Below are positions 35,534 through 44,397 of a stretch of 64,000 nt of DNA, in pieces; positions within the stretch are counted from its first letter, which is position 1, and each line of letters opens with the position of its first letter. The notes below the pieces were generated by a model, which saw nothing but the letters and a program-made list of their open reading frames with translations, was not told the DNA's origin and searched no databases. The position numbers were made by a program, and so were the translations under genes. The stretch spans positions 5,132,501 to 5,196,500 of the forward strand of contig NZ_CP097322.1 in NCBI RefSeq assembly GCF_023515955.1, in the 5' to 3' direction. The DNA is from Streptomyces sp. RerS4 (GTDB lineage: Bacteria; Actinomycetota; Actinomycetes; Streptomycetales; Streptomycetaceae).

Positions 35534-36370
35534 ATGGCGAACTACACCGCCGCTGACGTCAAGAAGCTCCGCGAGCTCACCGGCGCCGGCATGCTGGACT
35601 GCAAGAACGCGCTCGTCGAGGCCGACGGCGACGTCACCAAGGCCAACGAGATCCTGCGCGTCAAGGGCCTGAAGGGTGTCGCCAAGCGCGAGGGCCGTTC
35701 CGCGGAGAACGGTGCCGTCACCTCCCTGATCGCCGGCGACGCCACCACCGGTGTGCTGCTCGAGCTCAAGTGCGAGACCGACTTCGTCGCCAAGAGCGAG
35801 AAGTTCCTGGCCGTCGCCGACCAGCTCGCCGCCCACGTGGCCGCCACCAAGCCGGCGGACATCGAGGCGCTGCTGGCGTCCGAGATCGAGGCCGGCAAGA
35901 CCGTCCAGGCGTTCGTGGACGAGGCCAACGCCAACCTCGGCGAGAAGATCGTCCTCGACCGCTTCGCGCAGTACGAGGGTGCCTTCGTGGCCTCCTACAT
36001 GCACCGCACCATGCCCGACCTGCCGCCGCAGATCGGTGTCCTGGTCGAGCTGGACAAGGCCGACGCCGACCTGGCCAAGGGCATCGCCCAGCACATCGCC
36101 GCGTTCGCGCCGAAGTACCTGACCGCCGAGGACGTTCCGGCCGAGGTCGTCGAGTCCGAGCGTCGCGTCGCCGAAGAGGTCACCCGCGCCGAGGGCAAGC
36201 CCGAGGCCGCGATCGCCAAGATCGTCGAGGGTCGCGTCAACGGCTTCTTCAAGGACGTCACGCTCCTTGGCCAGCCGTACGCGCTGGACAACAAGAAGTC
36301 CGTCCAGAAGGTTCTGGACGAGGCCGGTGTCACCCTGAAGCGCTTCACCCGCATCAAGGTCGGCATCTGA
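35534..36370 (+). CDS. tsf: Elongation factor Ts
   Basis: 278 residues. N-terminal UBA-like ANYTAADVKKLRELTGAGMLDCK, core TDFVAKSEKF, and dimerisation parts complete. EF-Ts exchanges GDP for GTP on EF-Tu. The site CGAGAGAGAAT lies upstream of the ATG. Confidence 0.97.
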   Translation: MANYTAADVKKLRELTGAGMLDCKNALVEADGDVTKANEILRVKGLKGVAKREGRSAENGAVTSLIAGDATTGVLLELKCETDFVAKSEKFLAVADQLAAHVAATKPADIEALLASEIEAGKTVQAFVDEANANLGEKIVLDRFAQYEGAFVASYMHRTMPDLPPQIGVLVELDKADADLAKGIAQHIAAFAPKYLTAEDVPAEVVESERRVAEEVTRAEGKPEAAIAKIVEGRVNGFFKDVTLLGQPYALDNKKSVQKVLDEAGVTLKRFTRIKVGI

Positions 36371-36456
36371 GTCCGTCCGTACACGACGGACACCGGACCC
36401 CGGTAGGGTCTGAGGCAGTCGTCCGCGCTCGCGCGAGGCGACCGCAGATCTGACGA

Positions 36457-36509
36457 GGAGGCCATTGCCGTAGAGGGAACCGCGAGGACCCACCGGCAAT
36501 GGCCTTCTT
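36457..36509 (+). terminator. Terminator after tsf
   Basis: A 12-bp perfect stem (36459-36470 with 36494-36505), extended by a G-U and G-C pair, around a 23-nt loop, followed by TTCTTC. It separates rpsB-tsf from pyrH. Confidence 0.65.
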
Positions 36510-36532
36510 CGTATGTGCACGAGGAGATCTCC

Positions 36533-37312
36533 ATGAATCAGGGCGTGGACCCCCACACCGCTTCCGACGACAAGAGCGACCACGAGAAGAAGGGTCGCCG
36601 CTTCATGCTGAAGCTGTCCGGCGAAGCCTTCTCCGGCGGCGGCGGGCTGGGTGTCGACCCCGACGTCGTGCACGCCATCGCCCGTGAGATCGCGGCCGTG
36701 GTCCGTGACGGCGCCGAGATCGCGATCGTCATCGGCGGCGGCAACTTCTTCCGCGGCGCCGAACTCCAGCAGCGCGGCATGGACCGGGCCCGGTCCGACT
36801 ACATGGGCATGCTCGGCACCGTCATGAACTGCCTCGCCCTCCAGGACTTCCTGGAGAAGGAGGGCATCGACAGCCGGGTCCAGACCGCCATCACCATGGG
36901 CCAGGTCGCGGAGCCGTACATCCCGCTGCGCGCCGTCCGCCACCTGGAGAAGGGCCGCGTCGTGATCTTCGGCGCCGGTATGGGCATGCCCTACTTCTCC
37001 ACCGACACCACGGCCGCCCAGCGCGCCCTGGAGATCGACGCCGAAGCCCTCCTCATGGGCAAGAACGGCGTCGACGGGGTCTACGACTCCGACCCGAAGA
37101 CCAACCCGGACGCGGTGAAGTTCGACGCGCTGGAGTACAGCGAGGTGCTGTCCCGGGACCTCAAGGTCGCCGACGCCACGGCCATCACGCTGTGCCGCGA
37201 CAACCAGCTCCCCATCCTGGTCTTCGAGCTCCTCGCCGAGGGCAATATCGCCCGCGCCGTCAAGGGTGAGAAGATCGGCACGCTCGTGAGCGACCAGGGC
37301 ACCCGGGCCTGA
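36533..37312 (+). CDS. pyrH: UMP kinase
   Basis: 259 residues; ATG 36533 has AGGAG 6 nt upstream. Bacterial PyrH motifs: FMLKLSGEAFSGG, IVIGGGNFFRGAEL, and TDTTAAQRALEIDAEALLMGKNGVDGVYDSDPK-type region. A 25-residue polar N-terminal extension precedes the kinase core. It phosphorylates UMP to UDP and forms hexamers regulated by UTP and GTP. Starts a block with frr and cdsA. Confidence 0.96.
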   Translation: MNQGVDPHTASDDKSDHEKKGRRFMLKLSGEAFSGGGGLGVDPDVVHAIAREIAAVVRDGAEIAIVIGGGNFFRGAELQQRGMDRARSDYMGMLGTVMNCLALQDFLEKEGIDSRVQTAITMGQVAEPYIPLRAVRHLEKGRVVIFGAGMGMPYFSTDTTAAQRALEIDAEALLMGKNGVDGVYDSDPKTNPDAVKFDALEYSEVLSRDLKVADATAITLCRDNQLPILVFELLAEGNIARAVKGEKIGTLVSDQGTRA

Positions 37313-37406
37313 GCCCTCCGTCACCGGGCCCGACCGGGCCCGGTCCGGGCGGCTCGCCCCGCCCCGCCCGCCTGAACCATCCAAATCTGACATGCAGGAG
37401 CACGTG

Positions 37407-37964
37407 GTGATCGAAGAAATCCTCCTCGAGGCCGAGGAGAAGATGGAGAAGGCCGTCGTCGTCGCCAAGGAAGACTTCGCCGCGATCCGCACCGGCCGTG
37501 CGCACCCGGCGATGTTCAACAAGATCGTGGCGGACTACTACGGTGCCATCACGCCCATCAACCAGCTGGCCTCCTTCGCGGTGCCCGAGCCGCGCATGGC
37601 CATCGTGACGCCGTTCGACGCGTCGGCGCTGCGCAACATCGAGCAGGCCATCCGCGACTCCGACCTCGGGGTCAACCCGAGCAACGACGGCCGCATCATC
37701 CGGGTGACCTTCCCCGAGCTGACGCAGGACCGCCGCAAGGAGTACATCAAGGTCGCGAAGAACAAGGCCGAGGACTCCAAGGTCTCCATCCGTTCCGTGC
37801 GCCGCAAGGCCAAGGACGCCCTTGACAAGCTCGTCAAGGACAAGGAGGCCGGCGAGGACGAGGTGCGGCGCGCGGAGAAGGAGCTCGACGACACCACCGC
37901 GAAGTACGTCGCGCAGGTGGACGAGCTGCTCAAGCACAAGGAAGCCGAGCTCCTCGAGGTCTGA
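37407..37964 (+). CDS. frr: Ribosome recycling factor
   Basis: 185 residues from GTG 37407 (AGGAG 6 nt upstream), the family length. Motifs: AEEKMEKAVVVAKEDFAAIRTGRAHP, FPELTQDRRKEYIKVAKNKAED, and a C-terminal helical bundle ending KHKEAELLEV. It splits post-termination ribosomes with EF-G. Stop and cdsA start overlap. Confidence 0.97.
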   Translation: MIEEILLEAEEKMEKAVVVAKEDFAAIRTGRAHPAMFNKIVADYYGAITPINQLASFAVPEPRMAIVTPFDASALRNIEQAIRDSDLGVNPSNDGRIIRVTFPELTQDRRKEYIKVAKNKAEDSKVSIRSVRRKAKDALDKLVKDKEAGEDEVRRAEKELDDTTAKYVAQVDELLKHKEAELLEV

Positions 37965-39040
37965 TGAACGACTCTCCCTGGGCCGCCGAGCCGGCCGCGG
38001 CGGGTCCCGCATACGATGCGCTGGTGGGCCCGCAGACTCGGCCCATGCCCATCGTGCCCGATGCCGCCGGCCGTGATTTCGACGACCGGGAAGCACGCGA
38101 TCGGGGGGCCGCCTTCGCCGGCGGCCCCCCGTTCCGCGCCGAGACGCTGCCGCAGGAGCCCATGCCCAGCCCCCCGCCTCCGCCTTCGCAGGCACCGCAG
38201 AACGCATCGTCCCCGCAGCCGAGGAAGCGTGCGGGACGGGACCTGCGGGCCGCCATAGGGGTCGGCGTCGGCCTCGGCGCGGTCATCTTCGCCTCGCTGT
38301 TCATCGTCAAGGCGGTCTTCGTCGGCGTCATCGTCGTCGCGGTCGTCGTGGGCCTGTGGGAACTGACCTCCCGGCTCCAGGAGAAGAAGGGCATCAAGGC
38401 TCCGCTGGTGCCCCTCGCGGTCGGCGGCGCGGCGATGGTCATCGCCGGCTACGTCCGCGGGGCCGAGGGCGCCTGGGTGGCCATGGCGCTCACCGCGCTG
38501 GCGGTCCTGGTGTGGCGGATGACGGAACCGCCCGAGGACTACCTCAAGGACGTCACCGCGGGGGTCTTCGCGGCCTTCTACGTGCCGTTCCTGGCGACCT
38601 TCGTCGCGATGCTGCTCACCGCCGACGACGGCCCGCAGCGCGTGGTCACCTTCCTGGTCCTGACCGTGGTCAGCGACACGGGGGCCTACGCGGTCGGCTG
38701 GCGCTTCGGCAAGACGAAGCTGGCGCCGCGCATCAGCCCCGGCAAGACCCGCGAGGGGCTCCTCGGAGCCGTCGCCTTCGCGATGGCGGCCGGCGCGCTG
38801 TGCATGGAGTTCCTGGTCGACGGCGGCGCGTGGTGGCAGGGCCTGCTGCTGGGCCTCGCGGTCGCGGTCAGCGCCACCCTGGGCGACCTCGGCGAGTCGA
38901 TGATCAAGCGGGACCTCGGCATCAAGGACATGGGCACCCTGCTCCCCGGGCACGGCGGCATCATGGACCGGCTCGACTCGCTGCTGCCGACCGCTCCGGT
39001 CGTGTGGCTGCTGCTGGCCGCCTTCGTGGGCACCGGCTGA
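37964..39040 (+). CDS. cdsA: Phosphatidate cytidylyltransferase
   Basis: 358 residues. A Pro/Ala-rich cytoplasmic N-terminus of about 85 residues precedes about 8 membrane helices. The CDP-diglyceride synthetase signature near the C-terminus reads SATLGDLGESMIKRDLGIKDMG followed by LLPGHGGIMDRLDSL. It makes CDP-diacylglycerol for membrane phospholipids. The ATG overlaps the frr stop (TGATGA). Confidence 0.95.
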   Translation: MNDSPWAAEPAAAGPAYDALVGPQTRPMPIVPDAAGRDFDDREARDRGAAFAGGPPFRAETLPQEPMPSPPPPPSQAPQNASSPQPRKRAGRDLRAAIGVGVGLGAVIFASLFIVKAVFVGVIVVAVVVGLWELTSRLQEKKGIKAPLVPLAVGGAAMVIAGYVRGAEGAWVAMALTALAVLVWRMTEPPEDYLKDVTAGVFAAFYVPFLATFVAMLLTADDGPQRVVTFLVLTVVSDTGAYAVGWRFGKTKLAPRISPGKTREGLLGAVAFAMAAGALCMEFLVDGGAWWQGLLLGLAVAVSATLGDLGESMIKRDLGIKDMGTLLPGHGGIMDRLDSLLPTAPVVWLLLAAFVGTG

Positions 39041-39057
39041 CCCGTCCGGGTTATCCT

Positions 39058-39091
39058 GGAAAGCGCGCCACTGATGAGTGGTGCGCTTTCC
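39058..39091 (+). terminator. Terminator after cdsA
   Basis: A 14-bp stem (39058-39071 with 39078-39091) with one G-U pair and loop TGATGA, 18 nt past the stop codon. Confidence 0.8.
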
Positions 39092-39209
39092 CGTTTCTGC
39101 GGGATGGACCCGTGAGCTCTCCGGGCACCGGGCGTGCCGTATCACGTCGACTCCGCTCGTGTGCGGAGATCGCCCGCCTAGGGTTCGTCAGACTTGAGGA
39201 GTACCACTC

Positions 39210-40325
39210 ATGGCCCCCCGTCCTGTCCCGGGAGAGCTCACCTTCGTCGCCCCCCGCGGGGCCAAGAAGCCGCCCCGGCACCTCGCCGACCTCACCCCGG
39301 CCGAGCGTCGGGAAGCGGTGGCCGCGATCGGCGAGAAGCCGTTCCGGGCCAAGCAGCTGTCCCAGCACTACTTCGCCCGCTACGCCCACGACCCGGCCGA
39401 GTGGACCGACATCCCGGCCGGCTCGCGCGAGAAGCTCCAGCGGGAACTGCTGCCCGAGCTGATGAACGTCATCCGGCACATCAGCTGTGACGACGACACC
39501 ACCCGCAAGACCCTGTGGAAGCTGCACGACGGCACGCTCGTGGAGTCCGTGCTGATGCGCTACCCCGACCGGGTGACGATGTGCATCTCCTCGCAGGCCG
39601 GCTGCGGCATGAACTGCCCGTTCTGCGCCACCGGCCAGGCGGGGCTCGACCGCAACCTGTCGACCGCCGAGATCGTGCACCAGATCGTCGACGGCATGCG
39701 CGCCCTGCGCGACGGAGAGGTCCCCGGCGGGCCGGCCCGCCTGTCCAACATCGTCTTCATGGGCATGGGCGAACCGCTGGCCAACTACAAGCGCGTCGTC
39801 GGCGCCATCCGCCGCCTCACCGACCCCGAGCCCGACGGCCTGGGCCTGTCGCAGCGCGGCATCACGGTCTCCACCGTCGGCCTGGTCCCGGCCATGCTGC
39901 GCTTCGCCGACGAGGGCTTCAAGTGCCGCCTCGCGGTGTCGCTGCACGCGCCGGACGACGAGCTGCGCGACACCCTCGTCCCCGTCAACACCCGCTGGAA
40001 GGTCCGCGAGGTCCTCGACGCGGCCTGGGAGTACGCGGAGAAGTCCGGCCGGCGCATCTCCATCGAGTACGCGCTGATCCGCGACATCAACGATCAGGCC
40101 TGGCGCGGCGACCTCCTCGGCCGGCTGCTCAAGGGCAAGCGGGTCCACGTCAACCTGATCCCGCTGAACCCGACGCCGGGCTCGAAGTGGACGGCGTCGC
40201 GGCCCGAGGACGAGAAGGCCTTCGTGGAGGCCATCGCCCGGCACGGCGTGCCGGTGACCGTCCGCGACACCCGCGGTCAGGAGATCGACGGGGCCTGCGG
40301 CCAGCTCGCCGCCTCGGAGCGCTGA
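39210..40325 (+). CDS. rlmN: 23S rRNA (adenine-2503-C2) and tRNA methyltransferase RlmN
   Basis: 371 residues. Radical-SAM motif CGMNCPFC (about residues 132-139), then FMGMGEPLANY and the C-terminal catalytic region with RDTRGQEIDGACGQL, whose Cys is the methylated resolving cysteine. It methylates C2 of A2503 in 23S rRNA and A37 in some tRNAs. It has its own short upstream region after the cdsA terminator. Confidence 0.96.
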   Translation: MAPRPVPGELTFVAPRGAKKPPRHLADLTPAERREAVAAIGEKPFRAKQLSQHYFARYAHDPAEWTDIPAGSREKLQRELLPELMNVIRHISCDDDTTRKTLWKLHDGTLVESVLMRYPDRVTMCISSQAGCGMNCPFCATGQAGLDRNLSTAEIVHQIVDGMRALRDGEVPGGPARLSNIVFMGMGEPLANYKRVVGAIRRLTDPEPDGLGLSQRGITVSTVGLVPAMLRFADEGFKCRLAVSLHAPDDELRDTLVPVNTRWKVREVLDAAWEYAEKSGRRISIEYALIRDINDQAWRGDLLGRLLKGKRVHVNLIPLNPTPGSKWTASRPEDEKAFVEAIARHGVPVTVRDTRGQEIDGACGQLAASER

Positions 40326-40390
40326 TTTCCGGCCACGGAAGTGCGTGATCGGCCACGGGGTACCCTGTGGCCGAACCAATTTCATATTCC

Positions 40391-40483
40391 GACAGGGGAG
40401 CGCCACAGCGCTGAGAGTGCGGTATCCGTCATCCGCAGACCCTCTGAACCTCGCCCCGGTCATTCGGGGTAGGAAGTTCGGTC
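40391..40483 (+). promoter_or_regulatory. TPP riboswitch (thi box)
   Basis: Typical thi-box elements in order: ACAGGGGAGC (40392-40401), CTGAGA (40411-40416) in the pyrimidine-sensing helix, ACCCTCTGAACCT (40439-40451) and a pyrophosphate-sensing arm closing with GGGGTAGGAAG (40465-40475). It sits directly before the thiamine ABC importer genes. TPP binding is expected to switch them off. Confidence 0.95.
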
Positions 40484-40500
40484 ACCACTCAAGCTGTTGC

Positions 40501-40567
40501 GCCCTGCCCGGCGTCCGCTCCCTCAGAGCGCCGGGCGGGGCCGCGTCTTCTCCTGGTCATCCCAGGA
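40501..40567 (+). promoter_or_regulatory. Expression platform of the TPP riboswitch
   Basis: A strong hairpin (about 40501-40513 with 40529-40541, bulged) can end transcription. A second hairpin, TCCTGG (40551-40556) with CCAGGA (40562-40567), overlaps the ribosome site AGGAGGA (40564-40570) and can hide it. Either or both may carry the regulation. Confidence 0.6.
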
Positions 40568-40578
40568 GGAATTCACCA

Positions 40579-41679
40579 GTGAGCACCACCAAGAAGATCG
40601 CGGGAGTCGCGCTCGCGACCGCGCTCGGGGTCACCGCGCTCAGCGCCTGTGGCGGCGGCGAGGGCAAGGACAAGCCCGGCGCGAGCGACGCCCCGACGAA
40701 GTCCAAGACGGTCACGCTCGTCTCCCACGACTCCTTCAGCGTCTCCGACGGGGTCCTGAAGGAGTTCGAGCAGCAGAGCGGCTACACCGTCAAGATCCTG
40801 AAGTCCGGGGACGCGGGCACCGCCCTCAACCAGGAGATCCTCACCAAGGGCTCCCCGCGCGGCGACGTCTTCTTCGGCGTGGACAACACGCTGCTCTCGC
40901 GCGCCCTGGAGAACGGGATCTTCACCCCGTACGAGCCCAAGGGCCTGGACGCGATCGCCTCGGAGTACGTGCTCGACAAGGGCCACAAGGTCACCCCGAT
41001 CGACTCGGGCGACATCTGCGTCAACTACGACAAGGCCTACTTCGCCGACAAGAAGATCGCCCCGCCGCAGACGCTGGACGACCTGCTCAAGCCCGAGTAC
41101 AAGAACCTGCTGGTCACCGAGAACGCCGCGACCTCCTCGCCCGGCCTCGGCTTCCTCCTCGCCTCCATCGGCAAGTACGGCGAGGACGGTTGGAAGGACT
41201 ACTGGAGCAAGCTCAAGGACAACGGCGTCGAGGTCGTCGACGGCTGGGAGCAGGCCTACAACGAGCGCTTCTCCGGCTCGGCGGGCGGCAAGAAGGCCAA
41301 GGGCGACCGCCCGCTGGTCGTCTCCTACGCCTCCAGCCCGCCGGTCGAGGTCATCTACGCCGACCCGCAGCCGGCCGAGGCCCCCACGGGCGTCGCCACC
41401 GGGACCTGCTTCCGCCAGATCGAGTTCGCGGGCCTGCTCAAGGGCGCGAAGAACGAGGCGGGCGGCAAGGCGCTGATCGACTTCCTGGTGAGCAAGAAGT
41501 TCCAGGAGGACATGCCGCTCAACATGTTCGTGAACCCGGTCGTCAAGGGCGCGGCCCTGCCCGAGGCCTTCACGAAGCACGGCGTGGTCATCGAGAAGCC
41601 GGAGACGGTCGCCCCCGAGGACATCGCCAAGAACCGTGAGCAGTGGGTCAAGGCATGGTCCTCGCTGGTCGTGAAGTAG
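40579..41679 (+). CDS. thiB: Thiamine ABC transporter, substrate-binding lipoprotein
   Basis: 366 residues from GTG 40579 after AGGAGGA. Lipoprotein signal peptide with lipobox LSAC and Cys24, then a periplasmic-binding-protein type fold: VTLVSHDSFSVSDGVLKEFEQQSG at the N-lobe, RGDVFFGVDNTLLSRAL, and SPGLGFLLASIGKYGEDGW. The sequence matches the ThiB family, and the TPP riboswitch upstream supports thiamine, TPP or a precursor as ligand. First gene of an operon with the permease and ATPase. Confidence 0.9.
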   Translation: MSTTKKIAGVALATALGVTALSACGGGEGKDKPGASDAPTKSKTVTLVSHDSFSVSDGVLKEFEQQSGYTVKILKSGDAGTALNQEILTKGSPRGDVFFGVDNTLLSRALENGIFTPYEPKGLDAIASEYVLDKGHKVTPIDSGDICVNYDKAYFADKKIAPPQTLDDLLKPEYKNLLVTENAATSSPGLGFLLASIGKYGEDGWKDYWSKLKDNGVEVVDGWEQAYNERFSGSAGGKKAKGDRPLVVSYASSPPVEVIYADPQPAEAPTGVATGTCFRQIEFAGLLKGAKNEAGGKALIDFLVSKKFQEDMPLNMFVNPVVKGAALPEAFTKHGVVIEKPETVAPEDIAKNREQWVKAWSSLVVK

Positions 41680-41687
41680 GGCGATCC

Positions 41688-43355
41688 GTGCGGACCCCGA
41701 AGGAGAGCGGGCGGGCCACGGCCGTCCGGTTGGGCCTGATGGCCGTGCCGCTCGCCTTCTTCGGGCTCTTCTTCGCCTACCCCGTCGCCGCGATCGTCGG
41801 CCGCGGACTGAGGACGGACGAGGGCTGGCGGTTCGGCCGGATCGGCGAGGTCCTGGGCCGCCCCGACATCGCCGACGTGCTGTGGTTCACCACCTGGCAG
41901 GCGCTCGCCTCGACGGCGCTGACGCTGCTTGTGGCGCTGCCCGGGGCGTACGTCCTCGCCCGCTTCTCCTTCCCCGGCAGGCAACTGCTGCGCGCCCTGG
42001 TGACGGTCCCGTTCGTGCTGCCGACGGTGGTCGTCGGCACCGCGTTCCTGGCGCTGGTAGGGCGGGGCGGGCTGTCCGACGAGGTGTGGGGGGTGCGCCT
42101 GGACACCACCGTCTGGGCGATCCTGCTCGCCCACGTCTTCTTCAACTACGCCGTGGTCGTGCGGACCGTCGGCGGGCTCTGGGCGCAGCTCGACCCGCGC
42201 CAGGAGGAGGCCGCCCGGGTGCTGGGCGCCGGGCGGTTCGGGGCGTGGTGGCGGGTGACGCTGCCCGCGCTCGGGCCGGCCGTGGCCGCGGCCGCCCTGA
42301 TGGTGTTCCTGTTCACGTTCACCTCCTTCGGCGTCGTGCAGATCCTCGGCGGGCCCTCGTACGCCACGCTGGAGGTGGAGGTCTACCGGCAGACCGCGCA
42401 GCTGCTGGACCTGTCGACGGCCGCCGTGCTGACGATGGTGCAGTTCGTCGCCGTCGGCCTGATCCTCGCCGTGCACGCCTGGACGGTGCGTCGCCGGGAG
42501 ACGGCGCTGCGGCTCGTGGACCCGGCGCGCACGGCGCACCCGCCGCGCGGCTGGGCGCAGCGGGCCCTGCTGGGCGGGGTGCTGCTGACCGTGGTGCTGT
42601 TGATCGTGGCCCCGCTGGCCGTGCTGGTGGAACGGTCCTTCGACGCGCCCGGCGGGTACGGCCTGGGCTTCTACCGGGCGCTGCAGGACGCGGGCGCCGG
42701 GGGCGGAACGTTTCTGGTGCCGCCGCTGGAGGCGATCTGGAACTCCCTTCAGTACGCGCTCGCCGCCACCGCCATCGCCCTGTTCGTCGGCGGGCTCGCG
42801 GCCGCCGCGCTGACGCGGCGCGCGGGGCGTTTCGTACGGGGCTTCGACGCGCTCCTGATGCTGCCGCTCGGGGTGTCCGCGGTGACGGTGGGCTTCGGGT
42901 TCCTGATCACCCTGGACGAGCCGCCGTTGGACCTGCGGACCTCGTGGATCCTGGTGCCGCTGGCGCAGGCGCTCGTCGGGGTGCCGTTCGTGGTGCGGAC
43001 GATGCTGCCGGTGCTGCGGGCCGTGGACGGGCGGCTGCGGGAGGCGGCGGCGGTGCTCGGCGCGTCGCCGTGGCGGGCGTGGCGCGAGGTGGACCTGCCG
43101 ATGGTGCGGCGGGCCCTGCTGATCGCGGCCGGTTTCGCCTTCGCGGTGTCGCTGGGGGAGTTCGGGGCGACGGTGTTCATCGCCCGGCCCGACCGTCCGA
43201 CGCTGCCGGTGGCCGTGGCGCGGCTGCTGGGGCGGGCCGGGGAGCTGAACTACGGCCAGGCCATGGCCCTGAGCACGATTTTGATGCTGGTGTGCGCGGT
43301 GGCCCTGCTGGCGCTGGAGCGACTGCGGCCCGACAAGACCTCGGGAGAGTTCTGA
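41688..43355 (+). CDS. thiP: Thiamine ABC transporter, fused permease
   Basis: 555 residues from GTG 41688. Two BPD permease domains in one chain with about 12 TM helices. Each half has an EAA loop: EEAARVLGAGRFGAWWRVTLP (about 180) and REAAAVLGASPWRAWREVDLP (about 465). This duplicated layout is that of ThiP. Nine nt separate it from thiB; its stop overlaps the ATPase start. Confidence 0.9.
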   Translation: MRTPKESGRATAVRLGLMAVPLAFFGLFFAYPVAAIVGRGLRTDEGWRFGRIGEVLGRPDIADVLWFTTWQALASTALTLLVALPGAYVLARFSFPGRQLLRALVTVPFVLPTVVVGTAFLALVGRGGLSDEVWGVRLDTTVWAILLAHVFFNYAVVVRTVGGLWAQLDPRQEEAARVLGAGRFGAWWRVTLPALGPAVAAAALMVFLFTFTSFGVVQILGGPSYATLEVEVYRQTAQLLDLSTAAVLTMVQFVAVGLILAVHAWTVRRRETALRLVDPARTAHPPRGWAQRALLGGVLLTVVLLIVAPLAVLVERSFDAPGGYGLGFYRALQDAGAGGGTFLVPPLEAIWNSLQYALAATAIALFVGGLAAAALTRRAGRFVRGFDALLMLPLGVSAVTVGFGFLITLDEPPLDLRTSWILVPLAQALVGVPFVVRTMLPVLRAVDGRLREAAAVLGASPWRAWREVDLPMVRRALLIAAGFAFAVSLGEFGATVFIARPDRPTLPVAVARLLGRAGELNYGQAMALSTILMLVCAVALLALERLRPDKTSGEF

Positions 43356-44389
43356 TGACTTTGCTGCGACTCGTCGGGGTGTCGGTCCGCTTCGGCGACC
43401 GGGCGGTGGTGGACGCGGTGGACCTGGAGGTCGCCGAGCACGAGACGGTGTGCGTGCTGGGGCCGAGCGGCAGCGGCAAGTCCACTCTGCTGCGGGTGGT
43501 GGCCGGACTCCAGCCGGTGTCCGAGGGGCGGGTGCTGCTCGGCGACGTCGACCAGGCCGGGGTGCCCGTACACCGGCGGGGGGTCGGCCTGATGTTCCAG
43601 GACCACCAGCTCTTCCCGCACCGCGACGTCGGCGGCAACGTCGCCTTCGGCCTGCGGATGCGGGGCTCCGCGAAGCCGGCCTACGAGGACCGGGTCGCCC
43701 GGCTCCTGGAGCTGGTCGGGCTCCCGGGCGCCCAGCGTCGGGCCGTCGCCTCCCTGTCCGGAGGCGAACAGCAGCGGGTGGCGCTGGCCCGTGCCCTGGC
43801 CCCCTCGCCCCGGCTGCTCATGCTGGACGAACCCCTCGGACAGCTGGACCGGGGGCTGCGCGAGCGGCTGGTCGTGGAGCTCAAGGAGCTGTTCACCCGG
43901 CTGGGCACCACCGTGCTGGCCGTCACCCACGACCAGGGCGAGGCCTTCGCGTTGGCCGACCGGGTGGTCGTGATGCGGGACGGGCGCATCGCCCAGACGG
44001 GCACCCCGCTGGAGGTGTGGCGGCGCCCCGCGTCCGAGTTCGTGGCCCGTTTCCTCGGCTTCGACAACGTGGTCCCGGCGACCGTGGCGGGCGGCTCGGC
44101 CGGCACGCCCTGGGGCGAGGTGCCCGTCCCGGCCGGGTCCCCGCAGGGGGAGCAGCGGCTGCTGATCCGGCCGGCGGGGGTCGTCGTGGGAGGCGGCGAG
44201 GACGGGTTGCGCTGCGAAGTGGCCTCGCGCACCTTCCGGGGCACGCACGTGGCGCTGCTGCTGCGGCCCGAGTCGGGGCCGGTGCTGGAGGCCGAGTGCG
44301 AACTCGCGACCGCCCCGGCGGTGGGGGAGCGGGTCGGGGTCACCTTCGCCCCGTCCCAGGTGGTCGTCCTTCCCCCCGGGCCCTTTTAG
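43355..44389 (+). CDS. thiQ: Thiamine ABC transporter, ATP-binding protein
   Basis: 344 residues. Walker A GPSGSGKST (about 37), Q-loop MFQDHQLFPH, signature LSGGEQQRVALARAL, Walker B LLMLDEPLGQLD, and H-loop VTHDQGEA. A C-terminal TOBE-like domain follows (about 235 onwards). The chain is longer than E. coli ThiQ owing to this domain. ATG overlaps the permease stop. It is convergent with the P450 gene, 8 nt away. Confidence 0.9.
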   Translation: MTLLRLVGVSVRFGDRAVVDAVDLEVAEHETVCVLGPSGSGKSTLLRVVAGLQPVSEGRVLLGDVDQAGVPVHRRGVGLMFQDHQLFPHRDVGGNVAFGLRMRGSAKPAYEDRVARLLELVGLPGAQRRAVASLSGGEQQRVALARALAPSPRLLMLDEPLGQLDRGLRERLVVELKELFTRLGTTVLAVTHDQGEAFALADRVVVMRDGRIAQTGTPLEVWRRPASEFVARFLGFDNVVPATVAGGSAGTPWGEVPVPAGSPQGEQRLLIRPAGVVVGGGEDGLRCEVASRTFRGTHVALLLRPESGPVLEAECELATAPAVGERVGVTFAPSQVVVLPPGPF

Positions 44390-44397
44390 GGGGTCCT

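Noticed and set aside
36371..36532. Small RNA gene between tsf and pyrH
   Set aside because: The only structure is one hairpin that fits a terminator.
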